DNA of 64,000 nt from BCD1 sp965230565 (GTDB lineage Bacteria; Bacteroidota; Bacteroidia; Chitinophagales; Saprospiraceae). Below, piece after piece: positions 15,845 through 24,233 of this stretch. Position numbers and translations under genes: made by a program. Every line of letters starts with the position of its first letter. Position 1 is the first letter of the stretch. Location: the NCBI GenBank assembly GCA_965230565.1, contig CBDDLH010000003.1:62001-126000 (forward strand). Reading direction: 5' to 3'. The notes beneath the pieces were generated by a model. That model worked only from the letters and a program-made list of their open reading frames with translations. It had not been told where the DNA came from and searched no databases.

Positions 15845-18800
15845 CTATCGCTCCACAATTACCTTCTTCGTCACTAAACCATCCATCGTCCGAATCTGCA
15901 GGAAATACATTCCTGAAGTCAAAGCTTCAATATTCAGCACTGTTTGGTTTTGACCGTCCAACTGACTTTCCTTTACCAGTTTTCCCTGAACATCATACAT
16001 ACTCAATACACCAGCTCCAATCAGGCCGTCACCCAGTCGGACGAAAATTCTTGTAGAAGCCGGGTTGGGAAAAATATCCACCGGCAAGTCAGCAACGACT
16101 TCCTCCGTTCCTACAACAGCACTTTCATCAATTTTAATATTAAACTTCTGGGTTGGAGATAATCCACCTTCACCATCCCGGATAATAAAATTAAAAGAAT
16201 CGTAGGGCTCCTCTCCCCCATCGTGGACGTAAGTAATATAATTGGCATTGATGCCCGTTTGACGGAAAACATCTCCAATGCCCAAAGGCTCATCGATGTA
16301 ATACAAAGTGCCTTCCTCTGGCAAAGAGGTAATGGTGTACTCCAATGTGAATAAATTATCACTGTCCGGATCTTCCGCTTCGAGTTCATTTTGGGTAATG
16401 TAATTAAACCCGGCCGGAGGAACCAGTAATGTGTCATTAGTTATAGTGTATGGAGATTCGGAGGAACTTCCTGAACAGAATTCGATACTCCATTCTTCCA
16501 ATGCTCCGGAAGCACCAAAACCTGAAGTTACCACTTTAACACGCATGGTCCATTCCCCCTGGAGTTGTTCACCTTCAAAAGCAGACAAAGATTCCACCGG
16601 ACGGAATACAATGCCATCATCCGGCGGGCAGGTAATTTCATTTGGGGAATCATCATCAAAGCCTAATCGTAAATCCTGAGTATTGGCACAATTTTGATCG
16701 AACAGGATAACTTCAGTACCCGCCGGGCTCACCAGGGTCAACCTCAAGCTGTTCACCGGCTGATAAACCGCTTTCACGAATGGAATATTCACATCACTAA
16801 TGATGCCGGTTTCTTCGATAAACAAGGTAGACTCAACGGTTGGAGTCCCCGAACCACTTATATTGACAGGCAGATCATCCGGAACATATTCTTCGCAAGT
16901 CGTGGTCACCGTCTGGAAAACGAAGGGATCCAGCCATTCGCCTGCCCCGCAAACATTTTTTGCTCTTACCCGCCAGAATAGCAAACTGTTTGGTTCAAAA
17001 AACTGGGCAGGAGTAAATGTCGTATCTGTCAGGTCATAACTACTGATGATCACACTGTCACCAAAAGTTGGCCAGGATGCAATTTCCAGATCATAGGCTT
17101 CTGCATCTTCTATTTCATTCCAGATAAAATTTGCCCCAAGGATGATACTGTTCTCTCCATTCACTGGAACATCCAAAGTCAGGTTACTGAAATCACTCCT
17201 TGTAACATCTAAAATAAACGTACGGTAAACAGTATCAACTCCCTCAGCAGATGCTCTCAGGGTAACTTCATAAGTCCCTGTCGGAAACTCCGGCCCCATA
17301 TCCAGAGAAAACACCCCATCCAGACCAGGAACTACCGGGTTTTGTTCATAAGTAACAATATCGTCTGGAAGTCCGTCAACCAGCGCAAATTCTATTTCAT
17401 TATTAAACCCTAAAAGAGAGTCCGTTTCAAAATTAATTTCCACTACTGCCGGTGTACAAACCTCCTGGATAAAAGGACCTACCTCCAAAGTAAAACCTGG
17501 TACCGTTGCCGGAATAATAGAGAAATTCTGGTTGGAAATATCAAAAAATACATTACCATAGCCTTCCACTCGTATCCTGGCCTGGTTGGTTTCTGTATTT
17601 GGCATGGTCACCATCGCACTTCCGTCATTTGGAATTTGATAGGCCAGCAGATAAGGATAAGTGAACCCTCCATCCACTGAAAGCCTGATATTTACAAAAT
17701 CACAGTTTATCGGATCTGAAATGGTATTCGCGACATCCCATGTAACCTCCGCCTCTTCATTTATTTCATAACTCAAACCAGTTTCATTAGGAGCAGTAAC
17801 CCGAAAAGGCCCACCTGTATCTGAAACGGTAATAACCATATCATCATCTGCGGTACAACCATGCAACGGGTGGTTGTCCCGGACAGTATAAGTAAATTTT
17901 ATTGTTCGGGATACTTGCGGCAATACCTCCCAGGTAGGATTGTTATTATTGACCAAAGCCTGTAAATTCGGAAGGACGCGACTGTCCGACTCCGTCAAAT
18001 TCACTGACCGGAACAATGGTCCGCCATTACTGTTTCCTGTTGGAGGCATAGGAGCAACCTGACTATCCATTTGTTCCCAGGTGGAAGTAATGGCACTGGC
18101 ATCCTCAGCGTCATTGCTGGTTCCTGTAAGCTCAAAGGGTGTGTCGATTGGAATAGTATAATCCAACCCTGCATCAGCAGTCGGAGCAGTATTTTCACTC
18201 ACTAACTCTTCGTAACAGACGCTACTTGTACCAAAGGTGACATTATCCGCAATTTCTCTAAGGCTGATGACATGGAATAAGTCATCACTATTGCTTTGTA
18301 CGTTGGGCGAACAAATACCGGCATACCCCATAATGGTAGAGGCACTCCCCGGTTCAACTGCCGTTGAATTGTTGCGCTGACAATTATTATTTTGTGTATG
18401 ATTTCCTCCATACTGATGCCCCATCTCATGAGACACATAGTCAATATCGAAAGGATCTCCGATCGGATTGGGTAATCCCGTTACGCCCTGAGCCTTGCGA
18501 TTACTGCTGCAGGGAGATTCCAGGCTGGCAATCCCTCCTCCTCCTGTACTAAAAACATGACCAATATCGTAATTGGCAGAACCGATGATTTCATCCACCG
18601 TCTCCTGGTTTTGTCCCAACATAACCCCACCATTATTGTTGCTGTAAGGATCGGAGCCTGCACTGTAAAAAATCAATTCATTGGTATTGGGGATAAGTTC
18701 CATGGTGATGGCTGCATCCCTTTCATAAACACCGATCACCCTTGTCATTGTCGTATTAAAAGCAGACATAACGGAAGCTTCTGTTCCTCCGTGATATTGG

Positions 18801-19489
18801 GCATATTCGCCGGTACAAGCCAAAGCTAACCGGTATTTCCTCAACACACAATCACCGACTAACAATGTTTTTGCTTCATGGAAACCTTCATCATCAAAAT
18901 TAAAATCGTGCTCAGGACCTTCTACTCCGCATTCGAATGGGACCGGATTATTTTTGACAAAATCCTTTTTAAAATAGCTGATGTAATATTCCGTATTGCC
19001 ATCAGCATAAGGGTCGATAAAAACAGTACTGTGTCTACCCGAAAGGATCATGGCATGAAAACCTTTGATCGTATAATCAAAACGGACAGTAGCAGTGGGA
19101 TCCTCAATGCCTTTTCCGGCAAAAGATAATATTCCCGGATAACGAGCTGCCAGATCAGGATGCATGATGGGAGCTTTTACCACATCGAAGGACTGAGTGG
19201 TTCCGTCAGGCATTGGCAGTTCAATAGTTACTTTTTGGGTTTCATCCGGATTGGAAAACCGCATTGGAGCCAGATCAAGCACAGCCTTAATAACTTCAAA
19301 ATCAAGGGAAAGTGTACGATAAACTTGAGGAATAATTCTTCTATCAGCTTCTGAAAGGTCAATTTGAGATTCTGCCACATCGCTCCATGGACTTCTGCTA
19401 TCTCCTCCTGACTGAGCAAAAAGGGCATGACTGGTTACAAAAATTGTTAAAAAGCTGACAATCAGAATTTTTTTATTCAACAGATTCAT
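15845..19489 (-). CDS. Secreted metzincin metalloprotease with P-domain and T9SS sorting domain
   Basis: A 1214-aa secreted protease. Domains in order: signal peptide (1-26); propeptide-like region; a reprolysin-like catalytic domain with the zinc motif HEMGHQYGGNHT near residues 352-363 (HExxHxxGxxH); a Gly-rich and fibronectin-type region; a proprotein-convertase P-domain-like segment (about 880-1030); a cadherin-like segment; and a C-terminal type A sorting domain (about 1140-1214) with IFPNPAS and a GMYFLQIRT...KKVIVER tail. It should cross the outer membrane through T9SS and either anchor to the surface or be released. A -7 element lies at 19540. The neighbouring divergent gene encodes another T9SS cargo. 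Confidence 0.92.
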   Translation of the reverse strand: MNLLNKKILIVSFLTIFVTSHALFAQSGGDSRSPWSDVAESQIDLSEADRRIIPQVYRTLSLDFEVIKAVLDLAPMRFSNPDETQKVTIELPMPDGTTQSFDVVKAPIMHPDLAARYPGILSFAGKGIEDPTATVRFDYTIKGFHAMILSGRHSTVFIDPYADGNTEYYISYFKKDFVKNNPVPFECGVEGPEHDFNFDDEGFHEAKTLLVGDCVLRKYRLALACTGEYAQYHGGTEASVMSAFNTTMTRVIGVYERDAAITMELIPNTNELIFYSAGSDPYSNNNGGVMLGQNQETVDEIIGSANYDIGHVFSTGGGGIASLESPCSSNRKAQGVTGLPNPIGDPFDIDYVSHEMGHQYGGNHTQNNNCQRNNSTAVEPGSASTIMGYAGICSPNVQSNSDDLFHVISLREIADNVTFGTSSVCYEELVSENTAPTADAGLDYTIPIDTPFELTGTSNDAEDASAITSTWEQMDSQVAPMPPTGNSNGGPLFRSVNLTESDSRVLPNLQALVNNNNPTWEVLPQVSRTIKFTYTVRDNHPLHGCTADDDMVITVSDTGGPFRVTAPNETGLSYEINEEAEVTWDVANTISDPINCDFVNIRLSVDGGFTYPYLLAYQIPNDGSAMVTMPNTETNQARIRVEGYGNVFFDISNQNFSIIPATVPGFTLEVGPFIQEVCTPAVVEINFETDSLLGFNNEIEFALVDGLPDDIVTYEQNPVVPGLDGVFSLDMGPEFPTGTYEVTLRASAEGVDTVYRTFILDVTRSDFSNLTLDVPVNGENSIILGANFIWNEIEDAEAYDLEIASWPTFGDSVIISSYDLTDTTFTPAQFFEPNSLLFWRVRAKNVCGAGEWLDPFVFQTVTTTCEEYVPDDLPVNISGSGTPTVESTLFIEETGIISDVNIPFVKAVYQPVNSLRLTLVSPAGTEVILFDQNCANTQDLRLGFDDDSPNEITCPPDDGIVFRPVESLSAFEGEQLQGEWTMRVKVVTSGFGASGALEEWSIEFCSGSSSESPYTITNDTLLVPPAGFNYITQNELEAEDPDSDNLFTLEYTITSLPEEGTLYYIDEPLGIGDVFRQTGINANYITYVHDGGEEPYDSFNFIIRDGEGGLSPTQKFNIKIDESAVVGTEEVVADLPVDIFPNPASTRIFVRLGDGLIGAGVLSMYDVQGKLVKESQLDGQNQTVLNIEALTSGMYFLQIRTMDGLVTKKVIVER

Positions 19490-19539
19490 ATTGATCTTGT
19501 TTATGTAATACTAATAATGATGCGTGTTTGGATTGGCCA

Positions 19540-19547
19540 CAAATTTA
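19540..19547 (-). promoter_or_regulatory. -7 element TAAATTTG of the protease gene
   Basis: On the minus strand TAAATTTG matches TAnnTTTG, 51 bp before the start codon. A -33 element at the usual spacing is weak. Confidence 0.45.
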
Positions 19548-19704
19548 ATTTTTAATCAAAAAACCAGACACAAATACAGCTTTTTGTCATCAAACTGTAA
19601 GACACGCGCCATTTTAAACCATTTTTTCACAAGCTGTGTTTAGGTAATGAATGGTTTTTGCTAATTTCGAATGATTTTAAATAAGACGTAAACAAAACAT
19701 ACCG

Positions 19705-22038
19705 ATGAAACGGATCTTACTAAGCCTTATACCTATCATTGCGGTGGCCATTTTTGCCCTGCAATATTACCCATCAAAAACAACAACTGAGACCAAAAGA
19801 ATGCCAAAAGATCAACGGATCAAAGGTGCTCTTGAAGAAGACTCCATCCGGACTTACGACCCTGCTTTGGGTTATGTTCCGGTGGAAAGAAAAATAGCTG
19901 CTCTCGAAGAAGCTATTCGCCTGCAAAAAGAGGTGGACCTGATGCCAAGAAGCAACAGTATTCTGAACAATCGCTGGCGCGAAAGAGGCCCCAATAACAT
20001 TGGTGGTCGTACCCGCGGCATTCTCATAGACCAGAATGATCCAGAAAGGAAAACCATCTGGGCCGGTGGCATCAGTGGAGGATTGTGGCGCACCAGGGAT
20101 ATTACCAATAGCGATCCAAAATGGGAGATCATGAGTAATTATTTTGAGAGCATGACCATTGGAAGTCTCGCTCAGGATCCACTGGAACCTAATTACATTT
20201 ATGCCGGAACCGGTGAAGCTGTTGGAACCAGTGTACGATTTGCAGGAATGGGAATCTTGCGTTCCACTGATGGCGGAGAATCCTGGGAGCTAATGCCCGC
20301 AACTACTTCCTTTACCGTAACGCGTTCCTTATTCGTTCACCCGGAAACCGGAGACGTTTATGCGGCTACCCGTTCAAAGGGTATTCAACGGAGTAAGGAT
20401 CACGGGGTGACCTGGGAAAAAGTTGCAGGATATATTACACCTGTGGATTTTGCAACCAATAATTATTTCGATCTTAAATATTCCCCTAACGGATACATTT
20501 ATGCTTCAACTGCCTCAGGAGTAAGACGTTCAGCTACCGGAGACCCCGGCGACTGGACAACTTTGACAGGATCCGGTTCCGGATTTCCTCCCGGACTGGA
20601 CAGAGTAGAACTTGCTGTGTCTAAATCCGAACCTAACACCATGTACATCATCGGAGATACCGGAAGCGCATCTTCTGCGGTATATGCTTCTTATGATGGT
20701 GGTGAAACATGGGTACTAAGAGGTGACCCGGATATTGGAGGTGGAGGTTACAGTCAGGCATGGTACGACCTGGATATTGCCGTGAATCCATTCAATGCTG
20801 ACCATATCATCGCCGGGGAAATACGGTTGAGCCAATCCTTTGATGGAGGGTTAACCTGGACTGATGATGTTTATTCAAATGTACATGCTGACCACCACAT
20901 GATCCATTTTGATGAAGAGGTTGAAGGAGATATTTACTTTGGAAATGACGGGGGTGTTTATTGGAAATCAGGCTCCGCTTCTCCAAAAGACAGAAACTTC
21001 GGTTATAACGTCACCCAATTCTACGGTGGCGCCATACACCCTGAAGCAGGAAAGAATTACTACCTGGCCGGTTCTCAGGATAACAGCTCTCTCCAGCTCC
21101 AGGATCCTGTCAGCCCCTCCGAAGGGGTTGTGGTAAGAGGAGGTGATGGCATGCTTTGTCATATCGACCAGGAAGATGGAAAATACCAGATCGTTTCAAG
21201 CCAGTATGGAAACTGGTCACTCTCTACCAATTATGGTAACACCTTTTCTGGAGGCCTTGGCGCCAATGGCCGTTGGGTTTGTGGTAGTGATATTGATAAA
21301 GAAACCAAAATAGCCTATATCCAGACCGGTAATGGAGACCTCTACCGCTGGAAACTTTCAACTGGCGAGGAAGAATTGATCGATGTCGAGGGAATCAACC
21401 TTTCAGGATTTGCTGAGGTATCAACTGTTTTTGTGGATGATAATGTTTCTAACAGAGTTTATCTGGGCACCTATAGCGGGATTGTTACCCGGCTTGACGA
21501 TGCTAATGAAGGAGATGTGGTTGCTGCCGAGAATATTGGATTCTTCTCTGGGACTGTTTCTTCCGTTGATGTCGAATTCGGTAACCCTGATCATATCTTG
21601 GTGACCTTGTCCAACTACGGGGTGACAAGTGTTTACGAAACAACAAATGGAGGGGATGACTGGACCGCAGTGGGTGGCAACATTCCTGACATGCCGGTTC
21701 GCTGGGGAATATTCAGCCCTATTGATCCAACGCAAGCCTTGCTGGCCACTGAAGTTGGTGTATGGGCTACGGAATTGCTCGATGGATCAAATACCATGTG
21801 GTACCCATCCCAATCAGATAAAGGTATTCCATTAACAAGAGTGGACCAATTACGCGTACGTCGTTCCGACAATATGGTACTTGGCCGCCACTTATGGTCG
21901 TGGATTATTCACTACGGATATTTTTATGGATCCTGTAGCCAAAATGTTCATCGACAGAATTGGTTACACGGACGCGCCATTGAAATTCCTGGGAGAAGAA
22001 GCCATAAATGCCAGTTCCTGGGCCTGGGACCTGGGTGA
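19705..22038 (+). CDS. T9SS-secreted sortilin-type propeller protein, N-terminal part (frameshifted)
   Basis: The first 725 or so codons encode a secreted beta-propeller of the sortilin/BNR type: a signal anchor (residues 5-20), then repeated Asp-box-like units such as STDGGESWELM, SKDHGVTWEKV, SYDGGETWVLR, SFDGGLTWTDD and TTNGGDDWTAV. After codon CTT at 21880-21882 the frame becomes nonsense (GRHLWSWI...) and stops at 22038. The continuation (AATYGRGLFTTDIF, the usual last propeller blade) is in the next frame, so one extra G at 21883/21884 explains the break. It is either a real frameshift mutation or an assembly error. The intact product would be about 1203 aa. Confidence 0.85.
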   Translation: MKRILLSLIPIIAVAIFALQYYPSKTTTETKRMPKDQRIKGALEEDSIRTYDPALGYVPVERKIAALEEAIRLQKEVDLMPRSNSILNNRWRERGPNNIGGRTRGILIDQNDPERKTIWAGGISGGLWRTRDITNSDPKWEIMSNYFESMTIGSLAQDPLEPNYIYAGTGEAVGTSVRFAGMGILRSTDGGESWELMPATTSFTVTRSLFVHPETGDVYAATRSKGIQRSKDHGVTWEKVAGYITPVDFATNNYFDLKYSPNGYIYASTASGVRRSATGDPGDWTTLTGSGSGFPPGLDRVELAVSKSEPNTMYIIGDTGSASSAVYASYDGGETWVLRGDPDIGGGGYSQAWYDLDIAVNPFNADHIIAGEIRLSQSFDGGLTWTDDVYSNVHADHHMIHFDEEVEGDIYFGNDGGVYWKSGSASPKDRNFGYNVTQFYGGAIHPEAGKNYYLAGSQDNSSLQLQDPVSPSEGVVVRGGDGMLCHIDQEDGKYQIVSSQYGNWSLSTNYGNTFSGGLGANGRWVCGSDIDKETKIAYIQTGNGDLYRWKLSTGEEELIDVEGINLSGFAEVSTVFVDDNVSNRVYLGTYSGIVTRLDDANEGDVVAAENIGFFSGTVSSVDVEFGNPDHILVTLSNYGVTSVYETTNGGDDWTAVGGNIPDMPVRWGIFSPIDPTQALLATEVGVWATELLDGSNTMWYPSQSDKGIPLTRVDQLRVRRSDNMVLGRHLWSWIIHYGYFYGSCSQNVHRQNWLHGRAIEIPGRRSHKCQFLGLGPG

Positions 22039-23317
22039 TGGAACCACCAGCAACCAGGAAAACCTTAGTCACAGCTATGGCAATATCGGTACTTATCCGG
22101 TGAGCCTGACCATTAATGATGAACTGACCAAAGAATCAGATGTCAAAATTCTTCCGGACCGTGGCTTGCCTTATACACCAAGCACCGGAAATTACGGTGG
22201 TGACTTTGAAAGCAATACCGAACAATACGGTGTGTTTACTGTAAATGGTTCTTCTTTCAGCCGCGGAAATTCAGAAATTGAAGGCAAGAATGGTGTACAT
22301 AGTGGTTCCAATGCCTTTGTATTGGGAATCGACGAACCGTATTATCAGAATGGCACCCACAGCATGGTTTATCTGCCAAACTTCAATATGGAGGATGATG
22401 GAATCTATGAATTCAGTTTCTGGTCTAAATTCAGTCTCAATAACGGTTACGACGGATTCCGGGTAGAATATTCCACCGATCGTGGGCAGTCCTGGGAACA
22501 GTTAGGTTCTGATGATGATGAAAACTGGTACAACTTCAAGAATAACAACCTCGAGGGTGCCGGATGGCCACAAGGAGCTTCCTACTTCTCAGGACAGAGA
22601 AGCAGTTATAAAAATTTCAAACTCAACATCAGTTTCCTTGCCGGAAATAAGGATGTTGCGTTCCGCTTCGTTTTCAAGGCCAGCAACAGTGGCAACTTCA
22701 GAGGATTGGCCATCGACGATGTAGAGATTACCAAATTTGAAGGAGAGCTTTTAACCAAACTGCTGAGCTTTAGTGGTGAATTTACCGATCCAACGGAAAT
22801 CACCCTCTCCTGGCTGACGCAGCCGGAATATTTCTGCAAGCGTTTTGAAGTGGAGCGTTCCTACAATGGCTTCGACTTTGAAGAGATCGAAACTGTTTAT
22901 GCCGAAGGAGGTACTTCTTCTGAAATGCACACTTACGACATGGTTACCCTCGGACAGCGTCAGTTGCAGTTTTTCCGCCTGAAAGTGATCAGCGAAAATG
23001 CTGCGGAAGACTATAATTACGAATTTTATTCACCGACCATCGTGATGCGCAGGAAACTGGAAGGTACGGAAGTCAGCCTGGTTTTCCCCAACCCTATCGA
23101 AGATCAGATATTCCTGACCTTCACCGACATCCTTGACGAGGAGGCCTCCTACGAACTATTTGGCGCCAATGGCCAGCTTGTACTCAATGGCGTCATCGCC
23201 GAGGGTAGTCCGACGGGCATCATTGATGTTCCTGCGAGTTTGGCACCCGGCGTTTATGTGCTGAGTGTGGAGACAGCGAGTGGGAATGAGCAGAGCTTTA
23301 AGTTGTTGAAGAATTAA
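21881..23317 (+). CDS. Same propeller protein, C-terminal part: PKD domain and T9SS sorting domain
   Basis: In frame this begins at the TTG at 21881, but it is really the continuation of the gene starting at 19705. Domains in order: the last propeller blade (AATYGRGLFTTDIF), a PKD domain (residues about 30-90, WAWDLGDGTTS...YPVSLTI), a jelly-roll or MAM-like region (about 105-280), a further Ig-like domain, and a type A sorting domain (about 400-478) with VFPNPIEDQ and LAPGVYVLSVET. No plausible ribosome start or promoter exists at 21881, so independent expression is unlikely. The heptad array begins immediately after the stop codon. Confidence 0.85.
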   Translation: MAATYGRGLFTTDIFMDPVAKMFIDRIGYTDAPLKFLGEEAINASSWAWDLGDGTTSNQENLSHSYGNIGTYPVSLTINDELTKESDVKILPDRGLPYTPSTGNYGGDFESNTEQYGVFTVNGSSFSRGNSEIEGKNGVHSGSNAFVLGIDEPYYQNGTHSMVYLPNFNMEDDGIYEFSFWSKFSLNNGYDGFRVEYSTDRGQSWEQLGSDDDENWYNFKNNNLEGAGWPQGASYFSGQRSSYKNFKLNISFLAGNKDVAFRFVFKASNSGNFRGLAIDDVEITKFEGELLTKLLSFSGEFTDPTEITLSWLTQPEYFCKRFEVERSYNGFDFEEIETVYAEGGTSSEMHTYDMVTLGQRQLQFFRLKVISENAAEDYNYEFYSPTIVMRRKLEGTEVSLVFPNPIEDQIFLTFTDILDEEASYELFGANGQLVLNGVIAEGSPTGIIDVPASLAPGVYVLSVETASGNEQSFKLLKN

Positions 23318-23355
23318 GCTGGTTGCTGGTTGCTGGTTGTTGCTGGTTGCTGGTA
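23318..23355. repeat. Heptanucleotide array (GCTGGTT)5
   Basis: GCTGGTT three times, an interrupting GTT, then GCTGGTT and GCTGGTA. It begins at the base after the stop codon of the propeller gene. Confidence 0.85.
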
Positions 23356-23375
23356 CTTTATACTTAAAAAGGGAA

Positions 23376-23418
23376 ACACCCATCGGTTGAATTTTGTGGC
23401 CGGTGGGTGTTTTTTTTG
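23376..23418 (+). terminator. Rho-independent terminator, copy 1 of a duplicated module
   Basis: Arms ACACCCATCGG (23376-23386) and CCGGTGGGTGT (23400-23410), with one G-T pair, are followed by eight T. The same hairpin with the same flanking heptads occurs at 36108-36144. Confidence 0.8.
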
Positions 23419-23463
23419 TTGCGGGTTGTGCGGGTTTGGGTTATATGGTTGCGGACCTTCAGT

Positions 23464-23540
23464 AGGTTGGAGGATGGGTATGTAAAAGCAACAAACTTGT
23501 GATTTACTTGCCTTATTGGGTGGTAAAGGGTTATTTTTAT
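23464..23540. repeat. Dispersed 77-bp repeat, copy A
   Basis: AGGTTGGAGGATGGG to GGGTTATTTTTAT is about three-quarters identical, with one indel, to 31261-31338. No open frame is shared. The rest of 23541-23750 shows nothing I can name. Confidence 0.5.
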
Positions 23541-23750
23541 CTCGTTACAAATAAAAAATGTCAATATCATTAGAGATTGATAAAGAGTAAAAAGCTCATG
23601 ACATTTTGTTTAAGGAACGGCAGGGAAATACGAAGCAATCTGCTAGTACTCCTACAGTTTGCGGATAACTGCCATCTTCCCATGCACCCTATTTCAACTT
23701 CCATTCGAAAAAAATAACTATCTTGCTCACTTTTTCGAAATCAGAATTCC

Positions 23751-24233
23751 ATGATGAATCTTAAATCCTTGGCTTTAATAGTAGGATTGACCTGTATGGG
23801 TGTCCAATTTGCTACTGCCCAATTTATACATATCGAATCGAAAAACGGAGCCTCATCGGCCATAAACCTGCTTGATATAGAGAGCATCGTATTCGAAAAC
23901 AACAATATGGTCGTTAACACGATCGATTGTGGTGAAAATTACTTCAGCGTTTCCTATAGTGAACAGTTGACATTCGAAGAAACCACTACTGATGTGGACG
24001 AGGTCGAGACTCTATCGCTAATGAGTATTTATCCCAATCCTGTTTCAAATACCTTGACAATTGATAGTCGATCAACGGAAATACTCGATGCCCGAATATT
24101 CAATGCAAATGGAATCATCCTGAAGTCCATCGTATTGCACGGTCAACGAAATGAAATCGATATCAAGGACCTGTCGAGTGGAATGTATTTTATCATGATC
24201 GATGATCAGATCGAAAAATTCATCAAACAATGA
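23751..24233 (+). CDS. Small secreted protein with T9SS sorting domain
   Basis: A 160-aa protein: signal peptide (residues 1-23, ending ATAQ), a short region with the LLDIESIVFENN and YSEQLTFEETT words typical of the 'DxxSIxF' segment of Bacteroidota surface proteins, and a type A sorting domain from about residue 88 (MSIYPNPVSNTLTI to SGMYFIMI). There is little room for any catalytic domain, so it is probably a structural or accessory cargo. Its stop overlaps the next gene's start by 4 bp (ATGA at 24230), so the two are coupled. Two adjacent ATG codons (23751, 23754) could serve as start. Confidence 0.8.
   Translation: MMNLKSLALIVGLTCMGVQFATAQFIHIESKNGASSAINLLDIESIVFENNNMVVNTIDCGENYFSVSYSEQLTFEETTTDVDEVETLSLMSIYPNPVSNTLTIDSRSTEILDARIFNANGIILKSIVLHGQRNEIDIKDLSSGMYFIMIDDQIEKFIKQ

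Noticed and set aside
23318..23355. CRISPR-like array
   Set aside because: Units of 7 bp without spacers are a minisatellite, not CRISPR repeats.
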